This document shows, one piece after another, positions 40,674 through 52,006 of a DNA stretch of 64,000 nt. The position numbers and the translations under genes were made by a program. The DNA comes from Symsagittifera roscoffensis (taxonomy: Eukaryota; Xenacoelomorpha; Acoela; Convolutidae), in the NCBI RefSeq assembly GCF_963678635.1, contig NC_087071.1:23388013-23452012 (forward strand), in the 5' to 3' direction. Under the pieces are notes generated by a model. The model searched no databases. It saw only the letters and a list, made by a program, of their open reading frames with translations, and was not told where the DNA came from. Each line of letters opens with the position of its first letter. Within the stretch, counting starts at the first letter, position 1.

Positions 40674-43600
40674 ATGGCGCTAAAAATTTCGAGCGCTCAT
40701 AAACAATTAGACGTTTCGCTACAATTCTCTCGATTGCCTTGAACGACAACTTAGCAGCGAAATTGCACAATCTAACTAATTAGAGGATATTAAAACAACG
40801 GCTAATGAGCTTTTGAAACGCCTGCAAGAATTAGCAGATGATATAGCGTCGTGCCCTCTAGCAGACGTGCAAAATCTTTTAAATGATGCCTTTTCACTAC
40901 GAAGCCGCAAATGTTCGCTAATGAAACAAATGCGACGATACGAAAAAATCTAAAACGGGATACAGATAGATGACTCCTCCAGTCACTCTACTCTGCAACT
41001 ATCTTCACATACGATCCCAGCTAGCAGTAGTATTCCCGTCCGAACTTCCACTTCAACTTATAACAACACGTACAACGTTTCTACGGCAGCCATTTGTTTT
41101 ACTACTACAACAACGGTACCAGCTAACAAGTTAGGGTTTAGGCAGCCAACCAGCAACGACTACCCTACTCAAGGAATATACACTACGGCAGAGAACTCGA
41201 TATCTATGCAACAGTTTCCATGGCCATCACATCGACGACAATATGATGATATAAACGATCGACCTGGTTTCAATATCCATTGAATACATCACTACAACAG
41301 CCGCAAACTAGTGCTAAAGGTCTCAACATGCACTCTACGGATCGATTGTGTTCAGGAATCGTGACTCCAGTCAATCACGGCCTCCGCTTTATTGATAAGA
41401 ACACGAGCAACAACTCATTTCATTACATTCTCTAAGATTTCAAGCTTCCTGATATTAAGCTCTCAAAGTTCGACGGTAATCCATTAGAATTGATTAATTA
41501 GTTTGAGCTGTTCCGAACTGCGGAAACAATCCCAAGTTAACTGATTTCGAAAAATAACTTACCTGCAGTCCCTGTGTGTCGGTAAAGCCAAAAATGTTTT
41601 GGAGAGCTACGGTAAGATTTCCTCACAGTATATTCAAGCAATAGCGAAGCAAATTCGCAGATGTGGCAACCCTAAATTCGTTGTTACAGTTTTTACTAAG
41701 GAGCTGGAAAACTTTGAGCAACTGCATGTTAATGAACCTGAACTCCGACTTGAACCTTACTCGCTCTAAACTTCCTCCAGCAGTCATGTTCAAATGAGAA
41801 GAACACTGCATACATAATGGGATGGACTATGCTATGCTCAAAGATCTCACGGACTGACTTAACAACTACTTTAGAGCTTGCGAGAACTTAGAAAATTTAC
41901 CTGATGCACCACGACCCTTTACGGCAAACAAAGGTTGGAAAAACCAACCGCAAAAATCTTTCGTAACCATGCGTAACAGCCAGCATACCGAAAAAAAAAG
42001 ATTAACTTCAAAAACCAACGAAGTAAATCGAAATGGTTATGTCATCTGGACAATGAGGATCGCTACATTAGCATTGCCCAGCTTTTGTAAAGCTAACTAC
42101 GCAACAAAAAAAACTAGTGAAAGATAAGCAAGTGTGATTCAATTGCCTGGATAACCATAGGTCAACTGACTGTACTTCTGGAAGACGTTGTATCATAGAA
42201 AACTGCGGAGGAAAACACCACTCTACTTTACATAGAAATCAGGATAAAACTGTCCAGCGACATCCAACAACATCAATTTGTTCTTATGTCCTGAAATGTA
42301 TAGCTGACACCTTACAGTGTAAGCCCAGTCGAACAGTTGTATTCAGCATTTATGGTGCTTTTAGTGAGGACACTGTTTCGTCAAATCTGGTTCAACTACA
42401 CTATAGAACCTACTTCTACTACGTTTACTCTACAATCAGTCTATTCGGTTGATACGCTCAACTTCGATTTGATAGATGTCGCAAAACTGAACAACGTATG
42501 TCCCCGGTATGACCATCTACGACACATTCCGTTTCCTCCACGACAAATAGATACCAGGCTTCGACGCTTCCTGGCATATCGCAGAAAGGGACATTTTGAA
42601 GGGTCCTGCTGGCAGTCCGTATGGAGTGCGCAACTTGTTGGGTTTGACGATAACCGGCCCGCTTTATCCAAAGTCTTTAGATGAGCAGTGCAACAATCGA
42701 ACATGGTCGAACTAATTTTGGAGTTTATACAACAAAGCATTCAACACGACGAAACTGGCTACCGAATCATTTTGCTTTGGAAGAACAATAACTAGTTTGT
42801 TGCTGAATCTCAACTTGAATCTCTACAACACCGACTACAAAAGGACAAACTCACAATTCAACTCGACAAATCATTATTAACTGATATTGATAGAGGTTAC
42901 GTGAAACCCGTCACTTTCCTACATCCGCCACCGTTGCGAATATGGTACCTACCGCACCATCCGATTATAAATACCCAGAAACCATGATAAACTTCGACGT
43001 GTAAAAAACGCTGCATCGAAATTCAAGGGCGTTTCTCTCAATTTCTTTTTAGAGACGGGACCGGATCTACTTATTAACATGTTTAGTTTGCTAATGAGGT
43101 AGAGAGAAAAACCACTAGCAGTTTCTGGTGATATAAAAGGCATGTTTATGCAGATAAGCATGAAAGAAGACGACCAAAATGTACTACGAATCTTGTGGCC
43201 GACTAATCAAGGAGTTAAGCGGTACCAAAATACGCGTCTAGTCTTCGGAGCTAAAGGCTCGCCCGCAATAGCCATCTTCGCACTACATAAAACAGCCGGC
43301 GACTTCTGCAAAAAAGAACCCAACATACAGCAACTAATTCAAAACAGCTTCTACATGGATGACTTCTTCCATTCAATGACAATCTACTGGAAGCCCAGGA
43401 ATCAACTAAAGCTTTAAAGGTGGCACTACAAAAAGGAGGCTTCAATTTAACAAAGTTTTTATCGAGTACTACAAAAATGCTTGATTTCCTCGACCAGCCC
43501 AAAACAAGAGTACTATTCATCGGGTTTTGGGAGTGAAGTGGGATACTATGATCATTCAGCCCGTACTGAAAAAAAATTAAATGGCTAAAGAAAAGTCTCT

Positions 43601-44358
43601 ACGTGAAGTTCTATGTGCTTTAGCCAGAATCTTTGATCCACAGGGATTGATAGCACCATTTGTCTTAACTCTCAAAATACTGCTTCAAAAATTTTTGGCG
43701 ACTTGATATAAGTTGGGATCAAGAAGTTCAAGAATACATCCCGATTATCGAAAAATGGGCCGACAGTGTGGACACGATAATAATGTGAAATTACCGAGGT
43801 TCGTAGGCCAAATCGACAGACGCAGCGATATACAACTACATGTTCTCCCCGAAGCTTTTCAGTGCGCCATGGCAGCTTTCATATACATCCAAGCTCATAC
43901 ACAATCATCTAACCAAACAATCTCGACTAAAATTCAACGCCAATCATTTCTGGACGGATAGTACGACGGTACTTGCATGGATCAACAAGGATCAACGGAA
44001 ATCTCGACTAAAACTCAACGCCATTCTTTTCGGGACGGAGATTACAACGGTACTTGCATGGATCAACACGGGTCAATGGAAAAGCAAAAATCTCACTGTG
44101 CGAACAGAATTAACGAAATTCTGACAGTTTTTGAAGCCCAACGTGGCATCATACATTCGGTAAACGGAACCAGGCCGATCACGCTACATGAGGTATCCCG
44201 ATTTAGGACGTGGAACAACTTTGGTTGGAACCACCGGATTTCCTACTCTTGCCAGAATCTGATTGGGATCAACTAAAATTACAGGACGACGCAGTTACTC
44301 AGCCCGTTTTCACAACTACAGGTAAGGAGAGAAAAACTACACTAAAAGTCGACATTAC
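40674..44358 (+). pseudogene. BEL/Pao retroelement, copy A (gag to RNase H, truncated)
   Basis: A gag-like start (MALKISSAHKQLDVSLQFS) at 40674 soon meets stops. Later pieces are recognisable as Pao-type pol. A protease region lies around 42300-42680. The reverse transcriptase at 43140-43420 has MFMQISMKEDDQNVLRILW, VFGAKGSPAIAIFALHK and NSFYMDDFFHS, where the catalytic box is YMDD. An RNase H-like stretch with WTDSTTVLAWIN follows at ~43840-44060. The copy breaks off at 44358 at the duplication junction, before integrase. Stops and frameshifts throughout make it non-functional. No flanking LTR could be found. Confidence 0.85.
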
Positions 44359-44366
44359 TTATTACA

Positions 44367-47300
44367 TTTTTTCTCATAACCATGCATAAATTTTTCAAAA
44401 TCATATCTACGGTGCTTTGAATTCATCATTCGCTTAAGTTCCATAACTTTGCCATATACCCAGATTAATTTTTAATCCTCGGGGTACCCAGATAGCAAAA
44501 TTCTAAATAAAGAGGTTCAGTCACAAAATCTTAGCACCAAAAAAATTCCTTACACAAAATTTTTTTAGCCCAAAACCTTTGCTTTAAATTTTCAAAGGCC
44601 TCCTAAACATTTTGTAGCCCAAAACTTTTGCCTTGAATTTTCAGTAGCCTAAAATATTTTTAGCCCAACACTTTTGCTTTTAATTATCCAAAGTATGTTT
44701 TGTTATCAAACGGTATCCTTCACTCATAACTGAACAGTTCTTTTAACCATAACCTAAAAAGAATTCATTAAGAAAACCATTGAAAGTCTCAAAACTCTTC
44801 AAGCTATCCTATTTCACTTTAAAAAATTTGAACCATTGAGAAGTTTTTTCATCGTAATCGAAAAGTAAAAAATTGTATTCTCGGTCAAGTTTCATCGCTA
44901 AAAAAAACTATCAAAAGTACTTGGTACTTAATACTTGAAGTACGTGATACTTCATATTTTCTTAAAAGCATACAAAAGCCCTACACGAAAAACGTACGCT
45001 TGTAGTGCCAACAGGCCCGCTCGTATCTTTTGTCTACAAAAAAAACAAGGGATACCTTAACCTGCTTGAATCCATTTCATAACTTCTCCTCTAACATTAT
45101 TAAGCCATTCCTATAACCTTTTCACTACTTTAACGATGGCGCTAAAAATTTCGAGCGCTCATAAACAATTAGACGTTTCGCTACAATTCTCTTGATTGCC
45201 TTGAACGACAACTTAGCAGCGAAATTGCACAATCTAACTAATTAGAGGATATTAAAACAACGGCTAATGAGCTTTTGAAACGCCTGCAAGAATTAGCAGA
45301 TGATATAGCGTCGTGCCCTCTAGCAGACGTGCAAAATCTTTTAAATGATGCCTTTTCACTACGAAGCCGCAAATGTTCGCTAATGAAACAAATGCGACGA
45401 TACGAAAAAATCTAAAACGGGATACAGATAGATGACTCCTCCAGTCACTCTACTCTGCAACTATCTTCACATACGATCCCAGCTAGCAGTAGTATTCCCG
45501 TCCGAACTTCCACTTCAACTTATAACAACACGTACAACGTTTCTACGGCAGCCATTTGTTTTACTACTACAACAACGGTACCAGCTAACAAGTTAGGGTT
45601 TAGGCAGCCAACCAGCAACGACTACCCTACTCAAGGAATATACACTACGGCAGAGAACTCGATATCTATGCAACAGTTTCCATGGCCATCACATCGACGA
45701 CAATATGATGATATAAACGATCGACATGGTTTCAATATCCATTGAATACATCACTACAACAGCCGCAAACTAGTGCTAAAGGTCTCAACATGCACTCTAC
45801 GGATCGATTGTGTTCAGGAATCGTGACTCCAGTCAATCACGGCCTCCGCTTTATTGATAAGAACACGAGCAACAACTCATTTCATTACATTCTCTAAGAT
45901 TTCAAGCTTCCTGATATTAAGCTCTCAAAGTTCGACGGTAATCCATTAGAATGGATTAATTAGTTTGAGCTGTTCCGAACTGCGGAAACAATCCCAAGTT
46001 AACTGATTTCGAAAAATAACTTACCTGCAGTCCCTGTGTGTCGGTAAAGCCAAAAATGTTTTGGAGAGCTACGGTAAGATTTCCTCACAGTATATTCAAG
46101 CAATAGCGAAGCAAATTCGCAGATGTGGCAACCCTAAATTCGTTGTTACAGTTTTTACTAAGGAGCTGGAAAACTTTGAGCAACTGCATGTTAATGAACC
46201 TGAACTCCGACTTGAACCTTACTCGCTCTAAACTTCCTCCAGCAGTCATGTTCAAATGAGAAGAACACTGCATACATAATGGGATGGACTATGCTATGCT
46301 CAAAGATCTCACGGACTGACTTAACAACTACTTTAGAGCTTGCGAGAACTTAGAAAATTTACCTGATGCACCACGACCCTTTACGGCAAACAAAGGTTGG
46401 AAAAACCAACCGCAAAAATCTTTCGTAACCATGCGTAACAGCCAGCATACCGAAAAAAAAAGATTAACTTCAAAAACCAACGAAGTAAATCGAAATGGTT
46501 ATGTCATCTGGACAATGAGGATCGCTACATTGGCATTGCCCAGCTTTTGTAAAGCTAACTACGCAACAAAAAAAACTAGTGAAAGATAAGCAAGTGTGAT
46601 TCAATTGCCTGGATAACCATAGGTCAACTGACTGTACTTCTGGAAGACGTTGTATCATAGAAAACTGCGGAGGAAAACACCACTCTACTTTACATAGAAA
46701 TCAGGATAAAACTGTCCAGCGACATCCAACAACATCAATTTGTTCTTATGTCCTGAAATGTATAGCTGACACCTTACAGTGTAAGCCCAGTCGAACAGTT
46801 GTATTCAGCATTTATGGTGCTTTTAGTGAGGACACTGTTTCGTCAAATCTGGTTCAACTACACTATAAAACCTACTTCTACTACGTTTACTCTACAATCA
46901 GTCTATTCGGTTGATACGCTCAACTTCGATTTGATAGATGTCGCAAAACTGAACAACGTATGTCCCCGGTATGACCATCTACGACACATTCCGTTTCCTC
47001 CACGACAAATAGATACCAGGCTTCGACGCTTCCTGGCATATCGCAGAAAGGGACATTTTGAAGGGTCCTGCTGGCAGTCCGTATGGAGTGCGCAACTTGT
47101 TGGGTTTGACGATAACCGGCCCGCTTTATCCAAAGTCTTTAGATGAGCAGTGCAACAATCGAACATGGTCGAACTAATTTTGGAGTTTATACAACAAAGC
47201 ATTCAACACGACGAAACTGGCTACCGAATCATTTTGCTTTGGAAGAACAATAACTAGTTTGTTGCTGAATCTCAACTTGAATCTCTACAACACCGACTAC

Positions 47301-48823
47301 AAAAGGACAAACTCACAATTCAACTCGACAAATCATTATTAACTGATATTGATAGAGGTTACGTGAAACCCGTCACTTTCCTACATCCGCCACCGTTGCG
47401 AATATGGTACCTACCGCACCATCCGATTATAAATACCCAGAAACCATGATAAACTTCGACGTGTAAAAAACGCTGCATCGAAATTCAAGGGCGTTTCTCT
47501 CAATTTCTTTTTAGAGACGGGACCGGATCTACTTATTAACATGTTTAGTTTGCTAATGAGGTAGAGAGAAAAACCACTAGCAGTTTCTGGTGATATAAAA
47601 GGCATGTTTATGCAGATAAGCATGAAAGAAGACGACCAAAATGTACTACGAATCTTGTGGCCGACTAATCAAGGAGTTAAGCGGTACCAAAATACGCGTC
47701 TAGTCTTCGGAGCTAAAGGCTCGCCCGCAATAGCCATCTTCGCACTACATAAAACAGCCGGCGACTTCTGCAAAAAAGAACCCAACATACAGCAACTAAT
47801 TCAAAACAGCTTCTACATGGATGACTTCTTCCATTCAATGACAATCTACTGGAAGCCCAGGAATCAACTAAAGCTTTAAAGGTGGCACTACAAAAAGGAG
47901 GCTTCAATTTAACAAAGTTTTTATCGAGTACTACAAAAATGCTTGATTTCCTCGACCAGCCCAAAACAAGAGTACTATTCATCGGGTTTTGGGAGTGAAG
48001 TGGGATACTATGATCATTCAGCCCGTACTGAAAAAAAATTAAATGGCTAAAGAAAAGTCTCTACGTGAAGTTCTATGTGCTTTAGCCAGAATCTTTGATC
48101 CACAGGGATTGATAGCACCATTTGTCTTAACTCTCAAAATACTGCTTCAAAAATTTTTGGCGACTTGATATAAGTTGGGATCAAGAAGTTCCTCAAGAAT
48201 ACATCCCGATTATCGAAAAATGGGCCGACAGTGTGGACACGATAATAATGTGAAATTACCGAGGTTCGTAGGCCAAATCGACAGACGCAGCGATATACAA
48301 CTACATGTTCTCCCCGAAGCTTTTCAGTGCGCCATGGCAGCTTTCATATACATCCAAGCTCATACACAATCATCTAACCAAACAATCTCGACTAAAATTC
48401 AACGCCAATCATTTCTGGACGGATAGTACGACGGTACTTGCATGGATCAACAAGGATCAACGGAAATCTCGACTAAAACTCAACGCCATTCTTTTCGGGA
48501 CGGAGATTACAACGGTACTTGCATGGATCAACACGGGTCAATGGAAAAGCAAAAATCTCACTGTGCGAACAGAATTAACGAAATTCTGACAGTTTTTGAA
48601 GCCCAACGTGGCATCATACATTCGGTAAACGGAACCAGGCCGATCACGCTACATGAGGTATCCCGATTTAGGACGTGGAACAACTTTGGTTGGAACCACC
48701 GGATTTCCTACTCTTGCCAGAATCTGATTGGGATCAACTAAAATTACAGGACGACGCAGTTACTCAGCCCGTTTTCACAACTACAGGTAAGGAGAGAAAA
48801 ACTACACTAAAAGTCGACATTAC
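44367..48823 (+). repeat. 4.46-kb tandem duplication, unit B
   Basis: The second unit begins at the ttttttctcataacc shared with 39905. After 48823 the sequence continues into the rest of the BEL/Pao element, which unit A lacks, so unit B is the arrangement joined to the original right side. Confidence 0.9.
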
Positions 48824-50268
48824 AATTCTACATTTCAATGCTATAGTGAAAAGGGAAACCACTTCTACCAGCTCAAAAAGGGACCCAATCATTGACGTTT
48901 CGAGATTTTCCCATTAGCTTTGTCTACTCCGCGCAACTGCTCATGTTATATACAGTTAAAGGACATTCTTCTGCAAACGAAAACGCAACTTAACAATAGA
49001 CGACCGGGAGATGGCTAAAACTCCACTCTACGAGCAATCACAACACGCTACTTCCTCTGATACTATTAAACGTTTAACTACCAACAAAGCATTGGACAAC
49101 AAAGATTCTTTACTGCCATACTCACCATTCAAGGATGGTTATCTTATTCGTGCGCGAGGACTGAGACATTCATTAATGCCAGATGCAACTAAGTACCCTA
49201 TTATTGTACATGCAAAGGCACCTCGGCACCGAATTTGTACGAAACTACTTGCAACAAAACTCCATAATTTTGGGTCTCAGAAAAGTCTCTAGACCCATTC
49301 GCCACCACAATTTCTTTTGTCGCCGCTTTCAAGGGAAAGGTTTGAACCCTTTTATGGCCGATCTATCCGCACAGCGCTTCGGCGACCCGAAAACTAACCC
49401 ATATCCATTCAAGAACGTGGGACTTGACTACATCGGTCCATTGTACATTGCTGAAAAAGATATCAGAAAAAACTACATTTGTCTCTTTACTTATTTAACA
49501 ACGCGTGCAATCCACCTGGAAAATACCGACAATCTGACAACTGAAAATAGCTTGACAGCAAGTCGTAGATTCATGGCGCGACTTGGTTCTCCTAAACTAA
49601 CTCTTTCAGATAACTTAGCATACTTTGTCGCAGCACGAAAACAAATCATGAAACAACCCTTAAAGATCAGCAAAGACAAAATTGCAACCAAGCTTCAGCT
49701 GAAGTCAATCAAGTGGCATCTTAACCCACTATCTGCTCCTCATTTTGGTGGGGTGTGGTAACGTCTCGTTTCGATCATGAAAGGAGTCTTTCTACTGAAT
49801 TTAAGGATCGGATAACCTGTTTTTTTATTTAAGGATCGGAAAGACTTTCCAGAGATCCTTTTTCAACTATTGTAGTAGAATGCGAAGTCCTAATCAACTA
49901 AAGACCACTGGCCCATGCAAGTTGCGACATTAATGACACATTACCACTCACACCTAATCACTTCCTACTTGGGTGACCATTTACGCTCCCGCAGCTTCAT
50001 TCTACGACAAAAACAACAACAAACAAAGCAACACATCCTGGAAGCTAAGCAAGGACCGGTTAGACAGCTTCTGGAAGCGACTACAGAAAGAATACGCTCC
50101 AACCCTGCAACCCTGATCAAACGAACCAAGTGGAATCAAAAAGAGGAAACCATGGAAAAACATGAGCTGGTGTGGATCCTCGAAGACTTCACTCCACGAG
50201 GCATATGCCCCTTGGTAAGGTTGTTGAAACGTTTACCGGTCCTGATGACATTGCGCGCTGAAGCGTAA
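45136..50268 (+). pseudogene. BEL/Pao retroelement, copy B (gag to integrase)
   Basis: It repeats copy A (gag start at 45136, RT at 47604-47879 with YMDD, RNase H at ~48305-48530) and continues past the duplication. The pre-integrase segment (VSRFSH) and a zinc-domain remnant follow. At 49183-49761 comes the Pao-type integrase core: VGLDYIGPLYIAEKDI, ICLFTYLTTRAIHLEN, LTLSDNLAYFVAA with the second Asp kept, and WHLNPLSAPHFGGVW. A C-terminal domain with WNQKEETMEKHELVWI ends near 50268. Many stops and frame changes make it dead. It lies antisense inside the isomerase intron. LTRs are not recognisable, so the ends are decayed or lost. Confidence 0.85.
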
Positions 50269-50440
50269 TCAAAACAGCGTTAGGAACACTTAATAGGACC
50301 GCGCTGAAACTAGCTTTACTTAAACCAAAAACGGATTTTTAGGCCTCACTAATAATTGTAATACCAAAGCCTAACCCCTCTAGTCTCCGTATCTAATGCC
50401 CTTCCGAGGATAAGAAGATTTTAATTAACCAGAAATCTAA

Positions 50441-51439
50441 CTAGTTAACATAAACAAAATGAAAAGTTGGGAAAAAAGCTGCTGAGAAGTTACGCATAAG
50501 TTTCGAGAAATCTGTCTGGAAAAAACCGTCTATAGTTTCCAGGAGTAACCACCGATGTTGGCAGGAATCTTTTGCGGAGTGTCGTTTGCGCAAAACAAGA
50601 GCGCTCTGGAATGAGTTTTTTACAGCACGTGTACAGAAGACTGGGTTCAAATCTTCTCGAGAAAACAAGCATCTCTTTCTTGTAGAATGGTCTTCATCGT
50701 TTTGAAATCCTCCGAGATACCCAAATGCACAGCTTTTCTCTGAAAATTGACCAACTTGTTCAATTGTGCTTGACTCACGCCAGCGTAAACGCTCAAGCAA
50801 TAGGTCAAAACAGACAGAACCAGAGACTTGTATAGTAGTTCCAGTTCTTTTTTTCTCATAACCTAGATATTTGAGCTTATACAAGAGATAGAGGTTCTGT
50901 GAGGCGCGGTTTCGAACTGACTCAATGTGACTAGCAAAATTGAGTTGAGGATCAAACGTCACACTTAAGATTTTCAGGCTGGATTCCATCTGTTTTCCAA
51001 TATCGATATCATCTGGTCTCCCATGGTAAAACATCATGAACTTAGTTTTATTTACATTCAGGAGAAAATTGTTTCTCTCACACCAATTGTTTATGTGTTG
51101 TACTTTCTCTTCGATAGTTTCTTTCACATGTTCATCTACGGGTATGAGAACAATTCCGTCGTCAGCATACTTTGACAGGCTTTCGCTAATAGTTTCAGGT
51201 AGCTGCAAAGCATTGTAGACAATGTTGAACAGCACCGGCCTCAAAACAGTTCCTTGGAACTCATAATTCTCAATCTGCGGCGCCGATGTTCTACTAAATG
51301 TTGGCGGTTGTAGAGAAAGCTTGTTATGAAGTACAGACTTCTTAGAGATTTGTACGAAAATGTCCACGGGCAAAAAAGTATAGTTCCTGATTGTGCAAGT
51401 GAGAAGAGTAATGCAACAGCAACAGGAGTTCAACAGCAA
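50441..51439 (-). pseudogene. LINE reverse-transcriptase fragment
   Basis: The minus frame carries the RT signature GTVLRPVLFNIVYNAL (normally QGTVLGPVLFNI), the catalytic box KYADDGIVL, then NNWCERNNFLLNVNKTKFM and LKILSVTFDPQLNF. A frameshift near 50860 moves the thumb region (YKSLVLSVLTYCLSVYAG) to another frame. The layout is that of jockey/CR1-type elements. Only the 3' half remains, and there is no recognisable microsatellite tail. It lies in intron 1 of the isomerase gene, sense with respect to the gene. Confidence 0.75.
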
Positions 51440-51563
51440 AGTGATTTCTTTGAAAAAATTAACAGGAAAAATGGAAATAATGAAAAATTAAGCTAGCCAA
51501 CGTTATCAGCCTATCCGAAAAAATGAAAATTTAATAAAAACCAACATTTTTGAAAAGGTTTAC

Positions 51564-51777
51564 CTGTGAATGTTGTGATCTTCACATTGGGATTTCCATT
51601 CGCCTCTTTCAAAGCGTTACCGATCTCTTCAAACATTTTCCATGTCAGGGCATTTTTCCGTTTATCATTGTTAATTTGAATACGAAAAACACCATTGGAA
51701 ACTTCGTTCCTTATACAATCGGAAGAACAGCGCTTGATAATTGGAATATTCGCTAGTGGCAAGAGTCTCTTTAACAT
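51564..51777 (-). CDS. ECI2-like: Enoyl-CoA delta-isomerase (ECI2-like), exon 1
   Basis: 214 bp from the ATG at 51777 to the donor ACAG|gtaaacc. The first ~18 residues (MLKRLLPLANIPIIKRCS) are basic and hydrophobic without acids, fitting a mitochondrial targeting leader. The crotonase fold follows, with GVFRIQINNDKRKNALTWKM and PNVKITTFT. The phase-1 join to exon 2 regenerates the conserved T-G-x-G-D-Y-F-T-S-G loop. The start lies only about 110 bp from the end of a Penelope-like element in the same orientation. Confidence 0.88.
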
Positions 51778-51884
51778 TACCGACTGGAAAATTGAAATAA
51801 TTTCATTTCAAAAATGAAAATCAACAGTGAGTAAGCTCCTCCGAAAGCGCTTGTCAGTAACGATGTTCCCTATTGGAAATCAGA

Positions 51885-52006
51885 AAAATCACCCAATTAC
51901 AGTAGAAATTTTTGTTAAAAAGTCAATTTCAAACGTTTTCGCAACAATGTGCATTGTCAGGATTTTTACAATAAACTAATCTAAATGAAGATGAAACATC
52001 AATTTA
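51885..52006 (-). mobile_element. 3' end of Penelope-like element 1 (cut off by a LINE)
   Basis: It contains gcaacaatgtgcattgtcagg, with a small hairpin acaatg-tg-cattgt, and tttttacaataaa. The same 3' UTR phrases occur at 57180-57296 (opposite strand) and 60300-60400. It was separated from the rest of the element (54848 onward) by a LINE insertion. The 17-bp target duplication gatgaaacatcaattta is at 51990-52006 and 54848-54864. Confidence 0.7.

Larger units (their letters stand above)
39905..44358 (+). repeat. 4.46-kb tandem duplication, unit A
   Basis: Unit A matches unit B (44367-48823) at an offset of 4462 bp, becoming 4465 after a 3-bp insertion near 48190. I counted about seven substitutions. 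Eight bases (ttattaca) lie between the units and match neither flank. Stops inside the BEL/Pao frames are shared, so the element was dead before it was duplicated. Confidence 0.9.
38265..51563 (-). other. Intron 1 of the isomerase gene (13.3 kb), filled by mobile elements
   Basis: The donor ACAG|gtaaac (exon 1) and the acceptor ag|GTGTCGG (exon 2) join in phase and complete a normal enoyl-CoA isomerase active-site loop, so the whole interval is intron. It contains a piece of the tandem-repeat family, a dead BEL/Pao element partly duplicated in tandem (plus strand, antisense to the gene) and a LINE fragment (minus strand). The stretch 38265-39350 shows no gene; a 63-codon plus frame at 38394-38585 is not supported by anything. 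Confidence 0.85.

Noticed and set aside
39521-50440. LTRs for the BEL/Pao element
   Set aside because: I compared 39521-40673 with 50269-50440 and found no direct repeat. The only long direct repeat is the 4.46-kb tandem duplication, which contains coding sequence.
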